A DNA stretch of 62,452 nt from CAYMGM01 sp964390005 (GCA_964390005.1 CAYMGM010000010.1:1-62452), one strand, 5' to 3'. Shown: positions 25,134-34,750, numbered from the stretch's first letter. Translations and numbers: made by a program. Notes: a model not told the origin generated them from the sequence alone.

Positions 25134-25613
25134 ATGAGCGCTCCGACAATGAGTGGCGGCGGCGCGGCGCGGCGGGGTCGGCGCGCAGCGGGCAGGCCGA
25201 TGGCAGACATCAACGTGACGCCTTTGGTGGACGTCATGATGGTGCTTTTGATCGTCTTTATGGTGACGGCGCCTATGATGTCCGTTTCCGTTCCGGTCGA
25301 TTTGCCGAAAGCCAACGGCAAAGCCGCCAGCAATAACAGCCAGCAAAAAGAGCCTTTGGTCATCACCGTCGATGCGCGGGGCGTGACTTATCTGCAAAAT
25401 ACGCAGACCGAAATGGATATGCTGGTGCCGAAGTTAAAGGCCATTACGGGCGTCAATCCTGACGCGCGCATTTATGTGCGCGGCGATCAGGGGGTCGCTT
25501 ATGGCCGCATTGTCGAGGTCATGGGCACGATCAGCGCTGCCGGTTATAACAAGGTCGCTCTGGTTGCCGAATTGCCGAAACCCGATCAGGGGGGCCGCGC
25601 GCGCAAGCGTTAA
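25134..25613 (+). CDS. tolR: Tol-Pal system protein TolR
   Basis: Biopolymer-transport (ExbD/TolR) protein of the TolQR motor. About 159 residues: a basic Gly/Arg-rich cytoplasmic N-terminus, then MADINVTPLVDVMMVLLIVF with the membrane aspartate, and a periplasmic domain ending with IRV-type strands (DARIYVRGDQGVAYGRIVEV). The ATG at 25134 lies one base after the tolQ stop; the frame is open further upstream inside tolQ, but that part is not TolR-like. Confidence 0.95.
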   Translation: MSAPTMSGGGAARRGRRAAGRPMADINVTPLVDVMMVLLIVFMVTAPMMSVSVPVDLPKANGKAASNNSQQKEPLVITVDARGVTYLQNTQTEMDMLVPKLKAITGVNPDARIYVRGDQGVAYGRIVEVMGTISAAGYNKVALVAELPKPDQGGRARKR

Positions 25614-25631
25614 GCGGAAAAACGGACGGCC

Positions 25632-26582
25632 ATGTTCGACGACGACAATTTGCGCAACTGTTTTGTTATTTCGGCATGCATGCATGTCGCGGTGGCGCTT
25701 GTCTTTATTTTTGGCTTGCCGTCTATTTTCAAGCCTTTGCCACCACCGCCGATGCGCTCGATCCCCTTTGATATTGTCGATATTGGGGAATTGACCAATA
25801 CGCGTCTGCCCAATTCAGTCGAAGGCGATATCAAGCCCGGCGCGCAAATGGCGACGGCCAAAGAAGCCGCGCCAACGCCGGATGAAAAGCCTGCCGCGCC
25901 GAAGCCCGCGCCAGCGCCCGAGCCCAAGCCGCCCGAGCCTGCGCCCAAGCCCGAGACCAAGCCCGAGCCGCCGCAGAAAGAAGCCAAGCAAGAAGAAATC
26001 GACGATGCGGCGCTGCCCAAGCCTCAATCCAAGCCAACCCCGCCGCCGCAGGCCAAGCCTCAGCCGCCGCAACCGCGCAAGGATCAGCTGGCCAGCATTT
26101 TGAAAAACCTGACGCAAAACAAGAATTTGACGTCTCAGAACAATGATACAAAGGCCAATGACGCCAAGCCCGCGCATGAAAGCGGCGCGCGCAACGATGG
26201 TGGCAAGTCAAATGGCGTGTCGCAATCGAACGGGACGTCGGGCGGTGGATATGGCACGTCGCTGTCGGATCGTTTGACGATCAGTCAAGAAGACGCTTTG
26301 CGTCGCCAGATTGCGCAATGCTGGAATATTCCGTCAGGCGCGCGCAACGCCGAAGATCTGGTTGTCGAAGTCTTGATCGAAGTGAACCCAGATCGTACTG
26401 TGAAGGAAGCGCAAGTCGTCGATCAGATGCGCCTGTCAACGGATTCCTTCTTCCGTGCGGCAGCCGAATCGGCCATGCGCGCTTTAAGAAATCCCAAATG
26501 TTCGCCGCTTGAGCTACCGCCCGATCAATACGAACAATGGAAAACCATACGCTTTACCTTTGACCCGAGGGATGTCCTATGA
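25632..26582 (+). CDS. tolA: Cell envelope integrity protein TolA
   Basis: Bridges the TolQR motor and Pal. The 316 residues have one N-terminal membrane helix (VISACMHVAVALVFIFGLPS), a long Pro/Lys/Ala-rich spacer (about 75-160) in place of the E. coli helical domain, a Ser/Gly/Asn stretch and a C-terminal TolA/TonB-like domain (LRRQIAQCWNIPSGARNAED, DSFFRAAAESAMRALRNPKC). It overlaps the tolB start by four bases. Confidence 0.92.
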   Translation: MFDDDNLRNCFVISACMHVAVALVFIFGLPSIFKPLPPPPMRSIPFDIVDIGELTNTRLPNSVEGDIKPGAQMATAKEAAPTPDEKPAAPKPAPAPEPKPPEPAPKPETKPEPPQKEAKQEEIDDAALPKPQSKPTPPPQAKPQPPQPRKDQLASILKNLTQNKNLTSQNNDTKANDAKPAHESGARNDGGKSNGVSQSNGTSGGGYGTSLSDRLTISQEDALRRQIAQCWNIPSGARNAEDLVVEVLIEVNPDRTVKEAQVVDQMRLSTDSFFRAAAESAMRALRNPKCSPLELPPDQYEQWKTIRFTFDPRDVL

Positions 26583-27928
26583 CCCATGCTCTGACACGTT
26601 TTTCCAAAGCTTTGCGTCTGGCCGTTTTGGCGGCTTTGATGGCTTTCGGCCTTGCGCCTTCCGCCCATGCCGAGGTCAAAGTCGATATCACCCGCGGTGT
26701 TTCCGAGCCTATTCCGATTGCCATTCCGGCCTTTTATGGCGCGGGCGGCAATGAAGCCCAGTTTGGGCGCGATATTGCGGGCGTCGTTCAGCGCGATTTG
26801 GTCCGGTCGGGGCTGTTCTCGGCTGTCGATCCCAAGTCCTTTATTCAAGACATGGAATCGCTTTTGGTGTCGCCGCGATTCGCCGATTGGCGCGTTTTAA
26901 ATGCCCAAGCTTTGGTCGTCGGGCGTATCGAAGCGCAGGCCGACGGGCGTTTGAAGGTCGAGTTCCGTTTGTGGGACGTCTTTGGCGAACAGCAAATGAC
27001 GGGGCTGGCTTATTTTACGGTCCCGAACAACTGGCGGCGCGTGGCGCACATCATTGCCGACGCGATCTATAAACGAATCACCGGCGAAGACGGCTATTTC
27101 GATACCCGTATCGTCTATGTCGCTGAAAGCGGCCCGGCGACGGCACGTGTCAAGCGCTTGGCCATCATGGATCAAGACGGCGAAAATCATCGCATTCTCA
27201 GCGATGGCCGGGCGTTGGTCTTGACGCCGCGCTTCTCGCCGACGCTGCAAGAAATCACCTATATGGCCTATTACAACAACCGTCCGCGCGTTTATCTGTT
27301 CAATATCGATACCGGACGGCAAGAAGTCTTGGGCGATTTCGAGAACATGACCTTTGCGCCGCGCTTCTCGCCGGATGGCAATCGCGTGATCTTCAGCTTG
27401 TCCAATGGCGGCGGATCTAACATCTTTACGATGGATCTGCGGTCGCGCCGGACAACGCAATTGACGCAGGGCGGCGCGATTAGCACGGGCCCGTGTTTTG
27501 CGCCCGATGGTCGCCGGTTGGTCTTTGAATCCGATCGTGGGGGCAGTCAGCAAATCTATGTCATGAACGCCGATGGATCCGGCGTGCAGCGCATCAGCTT
27601 TGGCCAAGGCCGCTATGCGACGCCCGTTTGGTCGCCGCGCGGTGACTTAATTGCCTTTACCAAGCAGCATCAGGGCCGGTTCTATATCGGTGTGATGCGT
27701 CCCGATGGATCGGGCGAGCGTCTGTTGTCGGAAGCCTATCACGTCGAAGGTCCGACCTGGGCGCCGAACGGCCGCGTTTTGATGTATTTCAAAGACCTGC
27801 CTTCGGGTGTGGGCGGACGTCAACGCTCGTCGCATCTTTATACGATCGATTTAACCGGCTATAACGAACGCGAAGTTCAAACGCCGATGGATGCTTCGGA
27901 TCCGGCTTGGTCGCCGCTGATCCCCTAA
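26579..27928 (+). CDS. tolB: Tol-Pal system periplasmic protein TolB
   Basis: Periplasmic beta-propeller that binds Pal. The 449 residues have a Sec signal (AVLAALMAFGLAPSAHA, cleavage before EVKVD), the N-terminal TolB domain and WD40-like repeats with recurring FSPDG and APDGRRLVF motifs and ending in YNEREVQTPMDASDPAWSPL. Normal length. It ends at a strong hairpin terminator, so pal is not read through efficiently. Confidence 0.97.
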   Translation: MTHALTRFSKALRLAVLAALMAFGLAPSAHAEVKVDITRGVSEPIPIAIPAFYGAGGNEAQFGRDIAGVVQRDLVRSGLFSAVDPKSFIQDMESLLVSPRFADWRVLNAQALVVGRIEAQADGRLKVEFRLWDVFGEQQMTGLAYFTVPNNWRRVAHIIADAIYKRITGEDGYFDTRIVYVAESGPATARVKRLAIMDQDGENHRILSDGRALVLTPRFSPTLQEITYMAYYNNRPRVYLFNIDTGRQEVLGDFENMTFAPRFSPDGNRVIFSLSNGGGSNIFTMDLRSRRTTQLTQGGAISTGPCFAPDGRRLVFESDRGGSQQIYVMNADGSGVQRISFGQGRYATPVWSPRGDLIAFTKQHQGRFYIGVMRPDGSGERLLSEAYHVEGPTWAPNGRVLMYFKDLPSGVGGRQRSSHLYTIDLTGYNEREVQTPMDASDPAWSPLIP

Positions 27929-27950
27929 AGAATCCAATCTGTTTTTGAGT

Positions 27951-27997
27951 AAGAAAGAGCGGCATCGTGCATACGATGCCGCTCTTTCTTTTGTGTT
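27951..27997 (+). terminator. Strong hairpin terminator after tolB
   Basis: A perfect 18-bp stem: AAGAAAGAGCGGCATCGT (27951-27968) and its exact complement at 27973-27990 around GCAT, followed by TTGTGTTTTG. Confidence 0.85.
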
Positions 27998-28452
27998 TTG
28001 TGTGCTTTGCGGCGAAATCATGTCGAAGATGGCCAAAATAGGGCAGAAAAGAGGGGTATCTGTTGCGTAGAGGACACGCCTTGCCATCTGATTCACAAGA
28101 AAAGAGAAAAAGGGGTTTCTTGGCTTGATTCACCCCGGGGTGCAGCCTATTTTTCCTCTCAGATTTGCTCTTTCGCTTGCGTCTGAGCGGTGAGGTCTGC
28201 TTAAGCGTTAAAGACAGGATGTCTTCGGTGCTCTGACCGTGACAAACGGTGCCGCGCCAAACGTACGTAGGCTTGACTCTGAAGCGTAAGCGAAGCAGCA
28301 TTCTAGTGCGGTTCTGTTTTCGTCCTTACCGGTGGTCGGCAAGGGCTGCGGAAGCAGAAAAAGTTAGAAATGCAATCCAACGTCTTGGCTAAGGCTGGGG
28401 ACAGATAGACTGGTCCGGCTGGATCCGCCAGAGGTTCACAAAGGGGGTAACT
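27998..28452 (+). other. Long leader/intergenic region before pal
   Basis: About 455 bases with no convincing gene. It must hold the pal promoter and 5' leader: a possible -35 TTGACT lies near 28272-28277 without a clear -10, and small inverted repeats occur near 28410-28432. The ribosome binding site AAAGGGGG lies just before the pal start. Confidence 0.5.
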
Positions 28453-28947
28453 ATGTTCAAGAAGTTTATGTGTCTGATGGCGGCGCTCGTTCTCGTCGCG
28501 GCTTGCGACACGACCAGCGACAGCGATGGTCTGAACAACGCGAATGGCGCGAACGGCGCCGGCGCTGGCAAGTCCAGCGTTGCTCGTCCTGGCAGCCAGG
28601 AAGACTTGGTCGTCAACGTCGGCGATCGCGTTTTCTTCGGCTTTGATAAGTCGGATCTGTCGGCTGAAGCCCGCGCGACGCTTGATCGCCAGGTTTCTTG
28701 GTTGAAGAAGTATCCGAGCGTCAGCGTCACGGTCGAAGGTCACTGCGACGAACGTGGCACGCGCGAATACAACTTGGCGCTCGGCGAACGCCGCGCCACA
28801 GCCGCGAAGAACTACATCGTCGCCGCTGGTGTTGACGCCGCTCGCGTCAAGACCGTCAGCTACGGCAAAGAACGTCCCGCCGTCCTCGGCAGCAACGAAG
28901 CTGCTTGGGCCCAGAACCGTCGCGCTGTGACGGTCGTCGCGCAGTAA
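28453..28947 (+). CDS. pal: Peptidoglycan-associated lipoprotein Pal
   Basis: Outer-membrane lipoprotein that binds peptidoglycan and TolB. The 164 residues have a lipoprotein signal ending LVAAC (Cys18), a Gly/Asn/Ala-rich linker and an OmpA-like domain with FGFDKSDLSAEARATLD, VEGHCDERGTREYNLALGER and NRRAVTVV. Length is normal. It is separated from tolB by about 520 bases and a strong terminator, so it probably has its own promoter. Confidence 0.97.
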   Translation: MFKKFMCLMAALVLVAACDTTSDSDGLNNANGANGAGAGKSSVARPGSQEDLVVNVGDRVFFGFDKSDLSAEARATLDRQVSWLKKYPSVSVTVEGHCDERGTREYNLALGERRATAAKNYIVAAGVDAARVKTVSYGKERPAVLGSNEAAWAQNRRAVTVVAQ

Positions 28948-28965
28948 TCTGCCGATTGGACAAGA

Positions 28966-29001
28966 AAAAGGGGGCCGCGCCTAGCGCGGCCCTTTTTTTG
29001 T
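28966..29001 (+). terminator. Terminator after pal
   Basis: GGGCCGCGC (28972-28980), loop CTA, GCGCGGCCC (28984-28992), then seven T. Confidence 0.9.
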
Positions 29002-29104
29002 CGTAAGAAGGGGCCTGAATTAGGCTCAATTTTCTTGAAATTATGGGAGGGCTGGGCGAAAATCCTTGTTCCCCTTTCGAGAAGAGCAAAGGATAGCCAA
29101 GCAC

Positions 29105-29485
29105 GTGACGGATTCTGTGTCTCAACCGATGAATGAACTGCAACCGACCACGCCGCCCTCAGCGCAGGAAGAAGCGTTGAAGGATAAAATTATCACGCGC
29201 CTTTGCTCGGTTTATGACCCCGAAATTCCTGTTAACTTGTATGATCTTGGATTGATTTACCGGATCGCCTTGCTGGTCGCGGCGGACGGGCGCTATGCCG
29301 CCGAAATCGATATGACCTTGACGGCGCCCGCGTGCCCCATGGCCGAAGAAATGCCGCAGATGGTTCGCGATGTTCTGCGCGACCTACAAGAATTGGCTTC
29401 GACGACCGTCAATCTGGTCTGGGACCCGCCATGGGACCCCAGCCGTATGAGCGAAGAAGCGCGTTTGCAATTAAATATGATTTGA
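29105..29485 (+). CDS. SufT-like (DUF59/MIP18 family) Fe-S assembly protein
   Basis: About 126 residues with the DUF59 core: VYDPEIPVNLYDLGLIYRI, DMTLTAPACPMAEEMPQMV with the conserved cysteine, and the VWDPPWDPSRMSEEARLQL ending. SufT/MIP18 proteins help deliver Fe-S clusters. In alphaproteobacteria it is often next to the suf operon; here it stands alone between pal and a hydrolase. Start is uncertain: GTG at 29105 has AAAGGA 11 bases upstream; ATG 29129 and TTG 29066 are in frame. Confidence 0.85.
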   Translation: MTDSVSQPMNELQPTTPPSAQEEALKDKIITRLCSVYDPEIPVNLYDLGLIYRIALLVAADGRYAAEIDMTLTAPACPMAEEMPQMVRDVLRDLQELASTTVNLVWDPPWDPSRMSEEARLQLNMI

Positions 29486-29549
29486 TGTTTAGCTCTCATA
29501 AAGAAAAAGATGTTAAGACCAAAAGCGATTTTAAAAGGAGCAAGGCCGC

Positions 29550-30509
29550 GTGGTTTATGAAGTTGGCTTAAAAACAAAACGACTGCAAAGCTATGACCCG
29601 GCCGGTTATCGCGCGATAACCTATAGCCACTGGGGCGAAGGCGCAGACAAAGTGATGGGATGTCCGCCCATTCTTTGTGTCCACGGCTTGGTGCGTAATC
29701 GCCATGATTTTGATCCTTTGGCGCGCGTCTTGCGGCACTTTACGTCTGTTTATTGTCCCGATATGCCGGGGCACGGCGACAGCGCGCATTTGGACGATGG
29801 CGCGCGTTATAATTTTAAGACCTATCAAAACGATCTGATGATGATGATCGCGCGTATGGGCACCGATCAGGTCGATTTTATCGGCTCGTCCATGGGGGGG
29901 CTTTTAGGGATATCCTTGGCCGCGTTGCCGGGCTCACCGATACGGCGGTTGGTTTTGAACGATGTGGGGCCTTTTGTGCCTGCCGATTTTTCGCGCACGG
30001 TGAAGGCCTATATTGAAAGCCAGCCTGTTTTTGACGATCTCGCTGAGGCGACCGCGCACATGAAAGAAGCGCATAAAGGCCGCGGCGAGATGGATGAAGA
30101 CGAATGGACGCAACTCGCCCAAGACAGCATTAAAGAGCGCGGCGATGGCAAATGGGTTGTCAAGTTCGACCCCAAACTGGCCACAGGGCTTGTTGACACG
30201 GGGCGTGCTATCGATCTGTGGGATAGCTTCAAGAAAATTAAGGCCGATATTTTTGTCGTTCACGGCGCGCGCTCGATGATCTTGACGCCCGACCTCATCA
30301 AGGAAATGCAGCGGCTTCAGCCCGGTATGCGTGTTGAGACGGTTGAGCGCGCCGGTCATGCGCCGTCGCTCAGCCATGAAAATCAAATTACCGCGGTGCA
30401 GTCTTTTCTCGATCTGGAACGACCCGTTTCGTCTCTCTCTCTGAAGAACCTGATAACAGAGGATGAGAAACTCTGGTTCAAGTCTCCTCAGACAAGCGAT
30501 CTCAACTAA
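29550..30509 (+). CDS. Alpha/beta hydrolase
   Basis: A 319-residue cytoplasmic hydrolase of unknown substrate. It shows the oxyanion HG (ILCVHGLVRN), the nucleophile elbow G-S-S-M-G with the catalytic serine, and the late AGHAPSL histidine; the acidic residue is probably in the DIFVVHGARS region or just after it. Start is GTG at 29550, supported by AAAAGGAG nine bases upstream. It lies 24 bases before pepN and after the SufT-like gene, probably one transcription unit. Confidence 0.87.
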   Translation: MVYEVGLKTKRLQSYDPAGYRAITYSHWGEGADKVMGCPPILCVHGLVRNRHDFDPLARVLRHFTSVYCPDMPGHGDSAHLDDGARYNFKTYQNDLMMMIARMGTDQVDFIGSSMGGLLGISLAALPGSPIRRLVLNDVGPFVPADFSRTVKAYIESQPVFDDLAEATAHMKEAHKGRGEMDEDEWTQLAQDSIKERGDGKWVVKFDPKLATGLVDTGRAIDLWDSFKKIKADIFVVHGARSMILTPDLIKEMQRLQPGMRVETVERAGHAPSLSHENQITAVQSFLDLERPVSSLSLKNLITEDEKLWFKSPQTSDLN

Positions 30510-30532
30510 TCTTCAAGCGAAAAAGGAAGCCT

Positions 30533-33178
30533 ATGACAAAAGCAGCCAACAAGATCCAAACGCCTCACGAAACACGTTTGGCCGACTATAAACCGCCTGT
30601 CTATCTGGTGGATACTGTCGCGATGGATGTCGATATTGGCGATAAAACGACGCTTGTCGAAACCTGCATGCAGGTGCGTCGCAATCCTGCATCGCCTGAC
30701 AAAAATGCGCCGCTGGTTCTTAATGGCGAAGAGCAAAAGCTTGTGGCCGTTTATGTAGACGGCAAGAAGTTATCGGCCAAAGATTATACGCTGACCGCGC
30801 ACACGCTGACCCTTTCGGGCGTGCCGGACAAAGCCGAAATCATCGTCAAAAGCACGAACGAGCCCGCCAAGAACACGGCGCTGTCAGGCTTGTACGCGGC
30901 GGGGCCGATGCTGTGCACGCAGTGTGAATCGCAAGGCTTCCGCCGGATCACCTATTACCCGGATCGCCCCGATGTGCTGGCCGCGTTCCGCGTGACCATT
31001 CACGCCGATAAAAAGCGCTTCCCCGTTTTGCTGGCGAACGGCAATAAAATCAAAAGCGGCAGCGAAAAAGGCGGGCGTCATTACGCCATTTGGGAAGATC
31101 CGTTCCGCAAGCCTTGCTATTTGTTTGCCTTGGTGGCGGGCGATCTGGAACACACGACCGATCACTTTACGACCAAATCGGGCCGGAAGGTTTTGATCGA
31201 GATTTATGTCGAGCCCGGCCACAAAAGCGAAACGGCTTTTGCCCGCACGGCGATCAAAAACGCGATGGCGTGGGATGAAAAGACCTATGGGCTGGAATAC
31301 GATCTGGATCGTTTCATGATCGTCGCCGTCAGCTATTTCAATTTTGGCGCGATGGAAAACAAGGGCCTGAACATTTTCAACGACACCTGCATCTTGGGCC
31401 GCGCCGATACGGCGACGGACCCCAGCATTGCTTTCTTTGAACGTGTTGTCGGGCATGAATATTTCCACAACTATACGGGCGATCGCGTGACATGCCGCGA
31501 TTGGTTCCAGTTGAGCCTTAAGGAAGGCCTGACCGTGTTCCGTGAGCAGGAATTCTGCGGCGACATGAACGCGCCTGCCTTGGAACGTCTTGGCAATGTG
31601 CAAAAGCTGCGCGCGTTCCAATTCCCGGAAGATGCGGGCGCGATGGCGCATCCTATTCGCCCGGCCAGCTATCAGGCGATCGAAAACTTTTATACCTCGA
31701 CCGTCTATTCCAAGGGCGCGGAAGTCTGCCGCATGATTCAAACCTTGGTCGGCAAAAAAGGATTCCGCAAAGGCCTTAATCTGTATTTGAAACGCCATGA
31801 CGGCCAAGCGGCGACCTGCGATGACTTCGTGGCGGCGATGGCCGAAGCGAACAAGATCGACTTGGCGCAATTTATGCTGTGGTACAGCCAAGCGGGCACG
31901 CCCACGCTGGACGTGGCGGGCAAATATGACGCCGCGGCGCAAACCTATACGCTGACGGTCAAGCAAACCGTTCCGCCGACGCCGGGACAGCCAAAGAAAA
32001 AGCCGATGCACATGCCATTGGCCATTGGGCTGTTGAACGAAAAGGGCAAAGACATGATCGGCACGCGCGTGCTTGAACTGCACAGCGCCGAAGAAAGCTT
32101 TGTCATTCCGGGCGTCAAAAGCAAACCCGTACCGTCGCTTTTGCGCCAGTTCTCGGCCCCTGTGCGGTTGAACTTTGCCTATAGCGACGACGATTTGCTG
32201 TTTTTGTTCGCGCATGACAGCGATCCGTTTTGCCGTTGGGAAGCTGGGCAGAAACTCTTTGCCAAATATGTGCTGGATCTGATCGAAGCCAAACCGGCGG
32301 CGCGTCGCAAGGTTCAATTGTCGGACGCTTTTGTCCAGGCGCTTGCCAACACGCTGCGCGATAAAAAGATCGATGCGGCCAGCAAAGCGATGATGCTGAC
32401 CTTGCCGACGGAATCCGAGCTGGGCTTGATGCGTCGCGCGGCCGGTCTTTTGATCGATCCGCTGGCGCTTCATGAATCGCGTGAAGCCGTTCTTGCCGCC
32501 ATGGCGACGGCTTTGCAAGAAGCGCTATGGGACACGCTGGAAGAGATGGAAAGCCTTGTGAAGGAAAAAGCTTCCGATGGCGTCACGCGCGGCCAGCGGC
32601 GGTTGAAGAATCTTTGCATGGCGTATCTGTCGCGCCCCTGCCGTGAAGAGGCCGATGCCTTGGCGGCGGAAATGGTCACGCTGTCACAAAACATGACCGA
32701 CAAAATCGCCGGGCTTGGTATTTTGACAGACAGCACGGGCCTGTTGCGTCAGCCGATGTTCGAGCTGTTTGAAGACAGCTTTACGGGCCAGCCCAACGTC
32801 ATGGATCATTGGCTCGCGGTGCAAGCGATCGCGGACAAAAAGGATATTCTGAAAGACATCAAACGTCTGATGAAACATAAAGACTTTAACATCAAAAATC
32901 CGAACCGTATCTCGGCTTTGATCGGTAGCTTTATGGGAAATCCGGTTGGGTTCCACGCGATCGACGGCAGCGGCTACGCTTTTGTCGCCGATTTGGTTGT
33001 GAAATTGGACAAGATCAATCCAATCGCCGCGCCGCGCTATGTGAAGCCGTTTTTGCGCTATCGCGATTTTGACAAAAAGCGCCAGCGTTTGATGAAAGCG
33101 GCCTTGCTCAAACTTAAAGCCGTCAAAGGCCTTTCCCCCAACACGCACGAAATCGTCATGAAGGCGTTGAAGGGGTAA
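30533..33178 (+). CDS. pepN: Aminopeptidase N (M1 family)
   Basis: Zinc aminopeptidase that trims peptides in the cytoplasm. The 881 residues carry the exopeptidase motif GAMENKG, the zinc site HEYFH (308-312) and the third ligand E331 in LSLKEGLT, exactly 18 residues after the second histidine, followed by the DUF3458-type domain and C-terminal helical domain. Length is typical of the bacterial PepN class. It ends at a shared bidirectional terminator. Confidence 0.97.
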   Translation: MTKAANKIQTPHETRLADYKPPVYLVDTVAMDVDIGDKTTLVETCMQVRRNPASPDKNAPLVLNGEEQKLVAVYVDGKKLSAKDYTLTAHTLTLSGVPDKAEIIVKSTNEPAKNTALSGLYAAGPMLCTQCESQGFRRITYYPDRPDVLAAFRVTIHADKKRFPVLLANGNKIKSGSEKGGRHYAIWEDPFRKPCYLFALVAGDLEHTTDHFTTKSGRKVLIEIYVEPGHKSETAFARTAIKNAMAWDEKTYGLEYDLDRFMIVAVSYFNFGAMENKGLNIFNDTCILGRADTATDPSIAFFERVVGHEYFHNYTGDRVTCRDWFQLSLKEGLTVFREQEFCGDMNAPALERLGNVQKLRAFQFPEDAGAMAHPIRPASYQAIENFYTSTVYSKGAEVCRMIQTLVGKKGFRKGLNLYLKRHDGQAATCDDFVAAMAEANKIDLAQFMLWYSQAGTPTLDVAGKYDAAAQTYTLTVKQTVPPTPGQPKKKPMHMPLAIGLLNEKGKDMIGTRVLELHSAEESFVIPGVKSKPVPSLLRQFSAPVRLNFAYSDDDLLFLFAHDSDPFCRWEAGQKLFAKYVLDLIEAKPAARRKVQLSDAFVQALANTLRDKKIDAASKAMMLTLPTESELGLMRRAAGLLIDPLALHESREAVLAAMATALQEALWDTLEEMESLVKEKASDGVTRGQRRLKNLCMAYLSRPCREEADALAAEMVTLSQNMTDKIAGLGILTDSTGLLRQPMFELFEDSFTGQPNVMDHWLAVQAIADKKDILKDIKRLMKHKDFNIKNPNRISALIGSFMGNPVGFHAIDGSGYAFVADLVVKLDKINPIAAPRYVKPFLRYRDFDKKRQRLMKAALLKLKAVKGLSPNTHEIVMKALKG

Positions 33179-33192
33179 AGAATAGCGAAAAC

Positions 33193-33229
33193 AAAAAAGC
33201 CACGCTTCTTGTAAGAGCGTGGCTTTTTT
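33193..33229. terminator. Bidirectional terminator between pepN and the MCE operon
   Basis: AGCCACGCT and AGCGTGGCT form a 9-bp stem (33199-33223) flanked by A and T runs on both sides, ending the convergent pepN and MCE transcripts. Confidence 0.85.
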
Positions 33230-33245
33230 GATGGGCCCCGTTTCG

Positions 33246-33884
33246 TTAGGGGCCGCTTTTCTCTTTCGTGAGCGATCCCCATAGCTGATCGAAAAGGCGG
33301 CTGCTGGCCTCAGCTTGCGCCGCGCCGAACGCCGCGATGGTTGCTTCCATGGTGCGGTCTTTGGCCTCGACCGTGCTTTGCCCTAAAAGGGTGGCGATAA
33401 GCTTGCGTGAACGCGCCTCGGCCAGGGTTGCGCGATAGTTGATCGTGACGCTCATCGGCGCGGATTCATCGGCGGGCTGAATGGCTTCAAAGTTTTGAAC
33501 GTCGATTTTCAAGATGTAATCGGCTTGCACATTTGAATCGCTGCCGACAACGCCACGCACAATGCTGCTCAAGCCAAGGTCTTTGACAAAGCGGTCTTGA
33601 AGCATATCGGGCAGGGCCGTCGGCCAGGCGGCGTCGGCAAAATAGTCAAGCTTGGATCCTTTGTTTTTGACGGCGATGCGCGCCGTATCCAAACCCGATG
33701 CCACATGGATCGGCGCGATTTTGACGGTGGCTTGGATCGCCTGTCCCCCGCCGCCGCCCAGCGTGTCGGGTAAAACATAAAGCTGAGCGACCGCTGGCGG
33801 ATCCTGCATCAAAGCGCAGCCGCCAAGAAGCGCCACCGCAAGAACAGACGCGCCTAAAGCGCGCGCGAAAGAGTGGTTGATCAT
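33246..33884 (-). CDS. MCE/ABC transporter auxiliary lipoprotein (PqiC-like)
   Basis: A 212-residue lipoprotein with signal ending LLGGC (Cys23), then the PqiC/DUF330-type domain (YVLPDTLGGG, VKIAPIHVASGLDTARIAVK, PTALPDMLQDRFVKDLG). It is predicted to sit in the outer membrane and receive or hand over lipids in the MCE transport chain. Last gene of the operon; its start overlaps the MlaD-like gene stop by four bases (ATGA). Confidence 0.87.
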   Translation of the reverse strand: MINHSFARALGASVLAVALLGGCALMQDPPAVAQLYVLPDTLGGGGGQAIQATVKIAPIHVASGLDTARIAVKNKGSKLDYFADAAWPTALPDMLQDRFVKDLGLSSIVRGVVGSDSNVQADYILKIDVQNFEAIQPADESAPMSVTINYRATLAEARSRKLIATLLGQSTVEAKDRTMEATIAAFGAAQAEASSRLFDQLWGSLTKEKSGP

Positions 33885-34750
33885 GGCAGTTTGACCCCTT
33901 GGCTGGTGGATGGATAGAGAAGGCGCGATGGATTGTCTTGCAGGCTTTGCGACAGATCGCGGACTTGCCGCGCCGTGCGGCGCAGATCGCCAACAAGGTC
34001 TTGGGTGTCGTCAAAACCGCCTTCCGCTTCGCCGGAAAGACCTTTCAGGTTGGCCGACGTTGCGCGTAGGTTTTGCATGATATCGCGCACGTCGTTACCG
34101 TCGATTTGCGCTGTGGCTTGGTCCATGTGCGCGGTCAGACGCTCGGTGCTTGTCGCGATGGCGTCAAGGCGGGTGGCGGCTTTTTCAAACGATGCCGAAA
34201 TATGTTCCCATCGCTGTAAAATGGTTCCGACCGTCTCGATGTTCTTTTCGCTGAGAAGTTGTTGGGCGCGTTGCGTCAAGATCAGCGTTTGATCCATCAG
34301 TTCCGGCGCTTGGTTCATCAGCGCGCCCAGTTCCGAGACTTTGGCTTTGATTTCAGGCGGCGCGCCATCAGGGCCTTCGGGCAGATTGGGAAAAGACGGT
34401 GTCCCGCCTTCGAGATTGATATAAGAAGCGCCCGTGATGCCTTGAATCTTCATCGTGGCGATAGTGTCGCTTTTGATCGGCGTATCGGCCAGAACGCGGA
34501 TATAGACGCGCACCTTTTGCGCGTCGTCGCGATCGATGCGGATGTTTTTAACGTTGCCGACTTCGACGCCGCGATATTTAACCGCGCCGCCGACAGCCAA
34601 GCCGTTGACCGATTCCGTGAAGTGGATTTGATAAATCCTGTAATCTTCTTTTTTGCCTTGGTTGGTCAGCCAAATGGTGAACAGCGCCAGAGCGATCAAG
34701 CTGATCAAGACATAAACGCCGACAAGGACGTAATTTTTATTCGGCTCCAT
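33881..34750 (-). CDS. mlaD: MlaD/MCE-domain protein
   Basis: Substrate-binding MCE protein of a lipid ABC transporter. The 289 residues have one N-terminal membrane helix (NYVLVGVYVLISLIALALF), the MCE domain (SVNGLAVGGAVKYRGVEVGN, VRVYIRVLADTPIKSDTIAT, QGITGASYINLEGG) and a long helical C-terminal part (about 140-280) typical of MCE proteins that form a tube or needle. It overlaps the ATPase gene by 14 bases and the lipoprotein gene by four. Confidence 0.92.
   Translation of the reverse strand: MEPNKNYVLVGVYVLISLIALALFTIWLTNQGKKEDYRIYQIHFTESVNGLAVGGAVKYRGVEVGNVKNIRIDRDDAQKVRVYIRVLADTPIKSDTIATMKIQGITGASYINLEGGTPSFPNLPEGPDGAPPEIKAKVSELGALMNQAPELMDQTLILTQRAQQLLSEKNIETVGTILQRWEHISASFEKAATRLDAIATSTERLTAHMDQATAQIDGNDVRDIMQNLRATSANLKGLSGEAEGGFDDTQDLVGDLRRTARQVRDLSQSLQDNPSRLLYPSTSQGVKLP

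Noticed and set aside
27789..28301. Minus-strand open frame of 170 codons between tolB and pal
   Set aside because: It runs through the 18-bp terminator stem and into tolB; no family or ribosome binding site.
30884..32518. Minus-strand open frame of 544 codons opposite pepN
   Set aside because: It lies entirely antisense to a clear M1 aminopeptidase with intact zinc site, and its product is low-complexity Arg/His/Gln-rich with no family resemblance.
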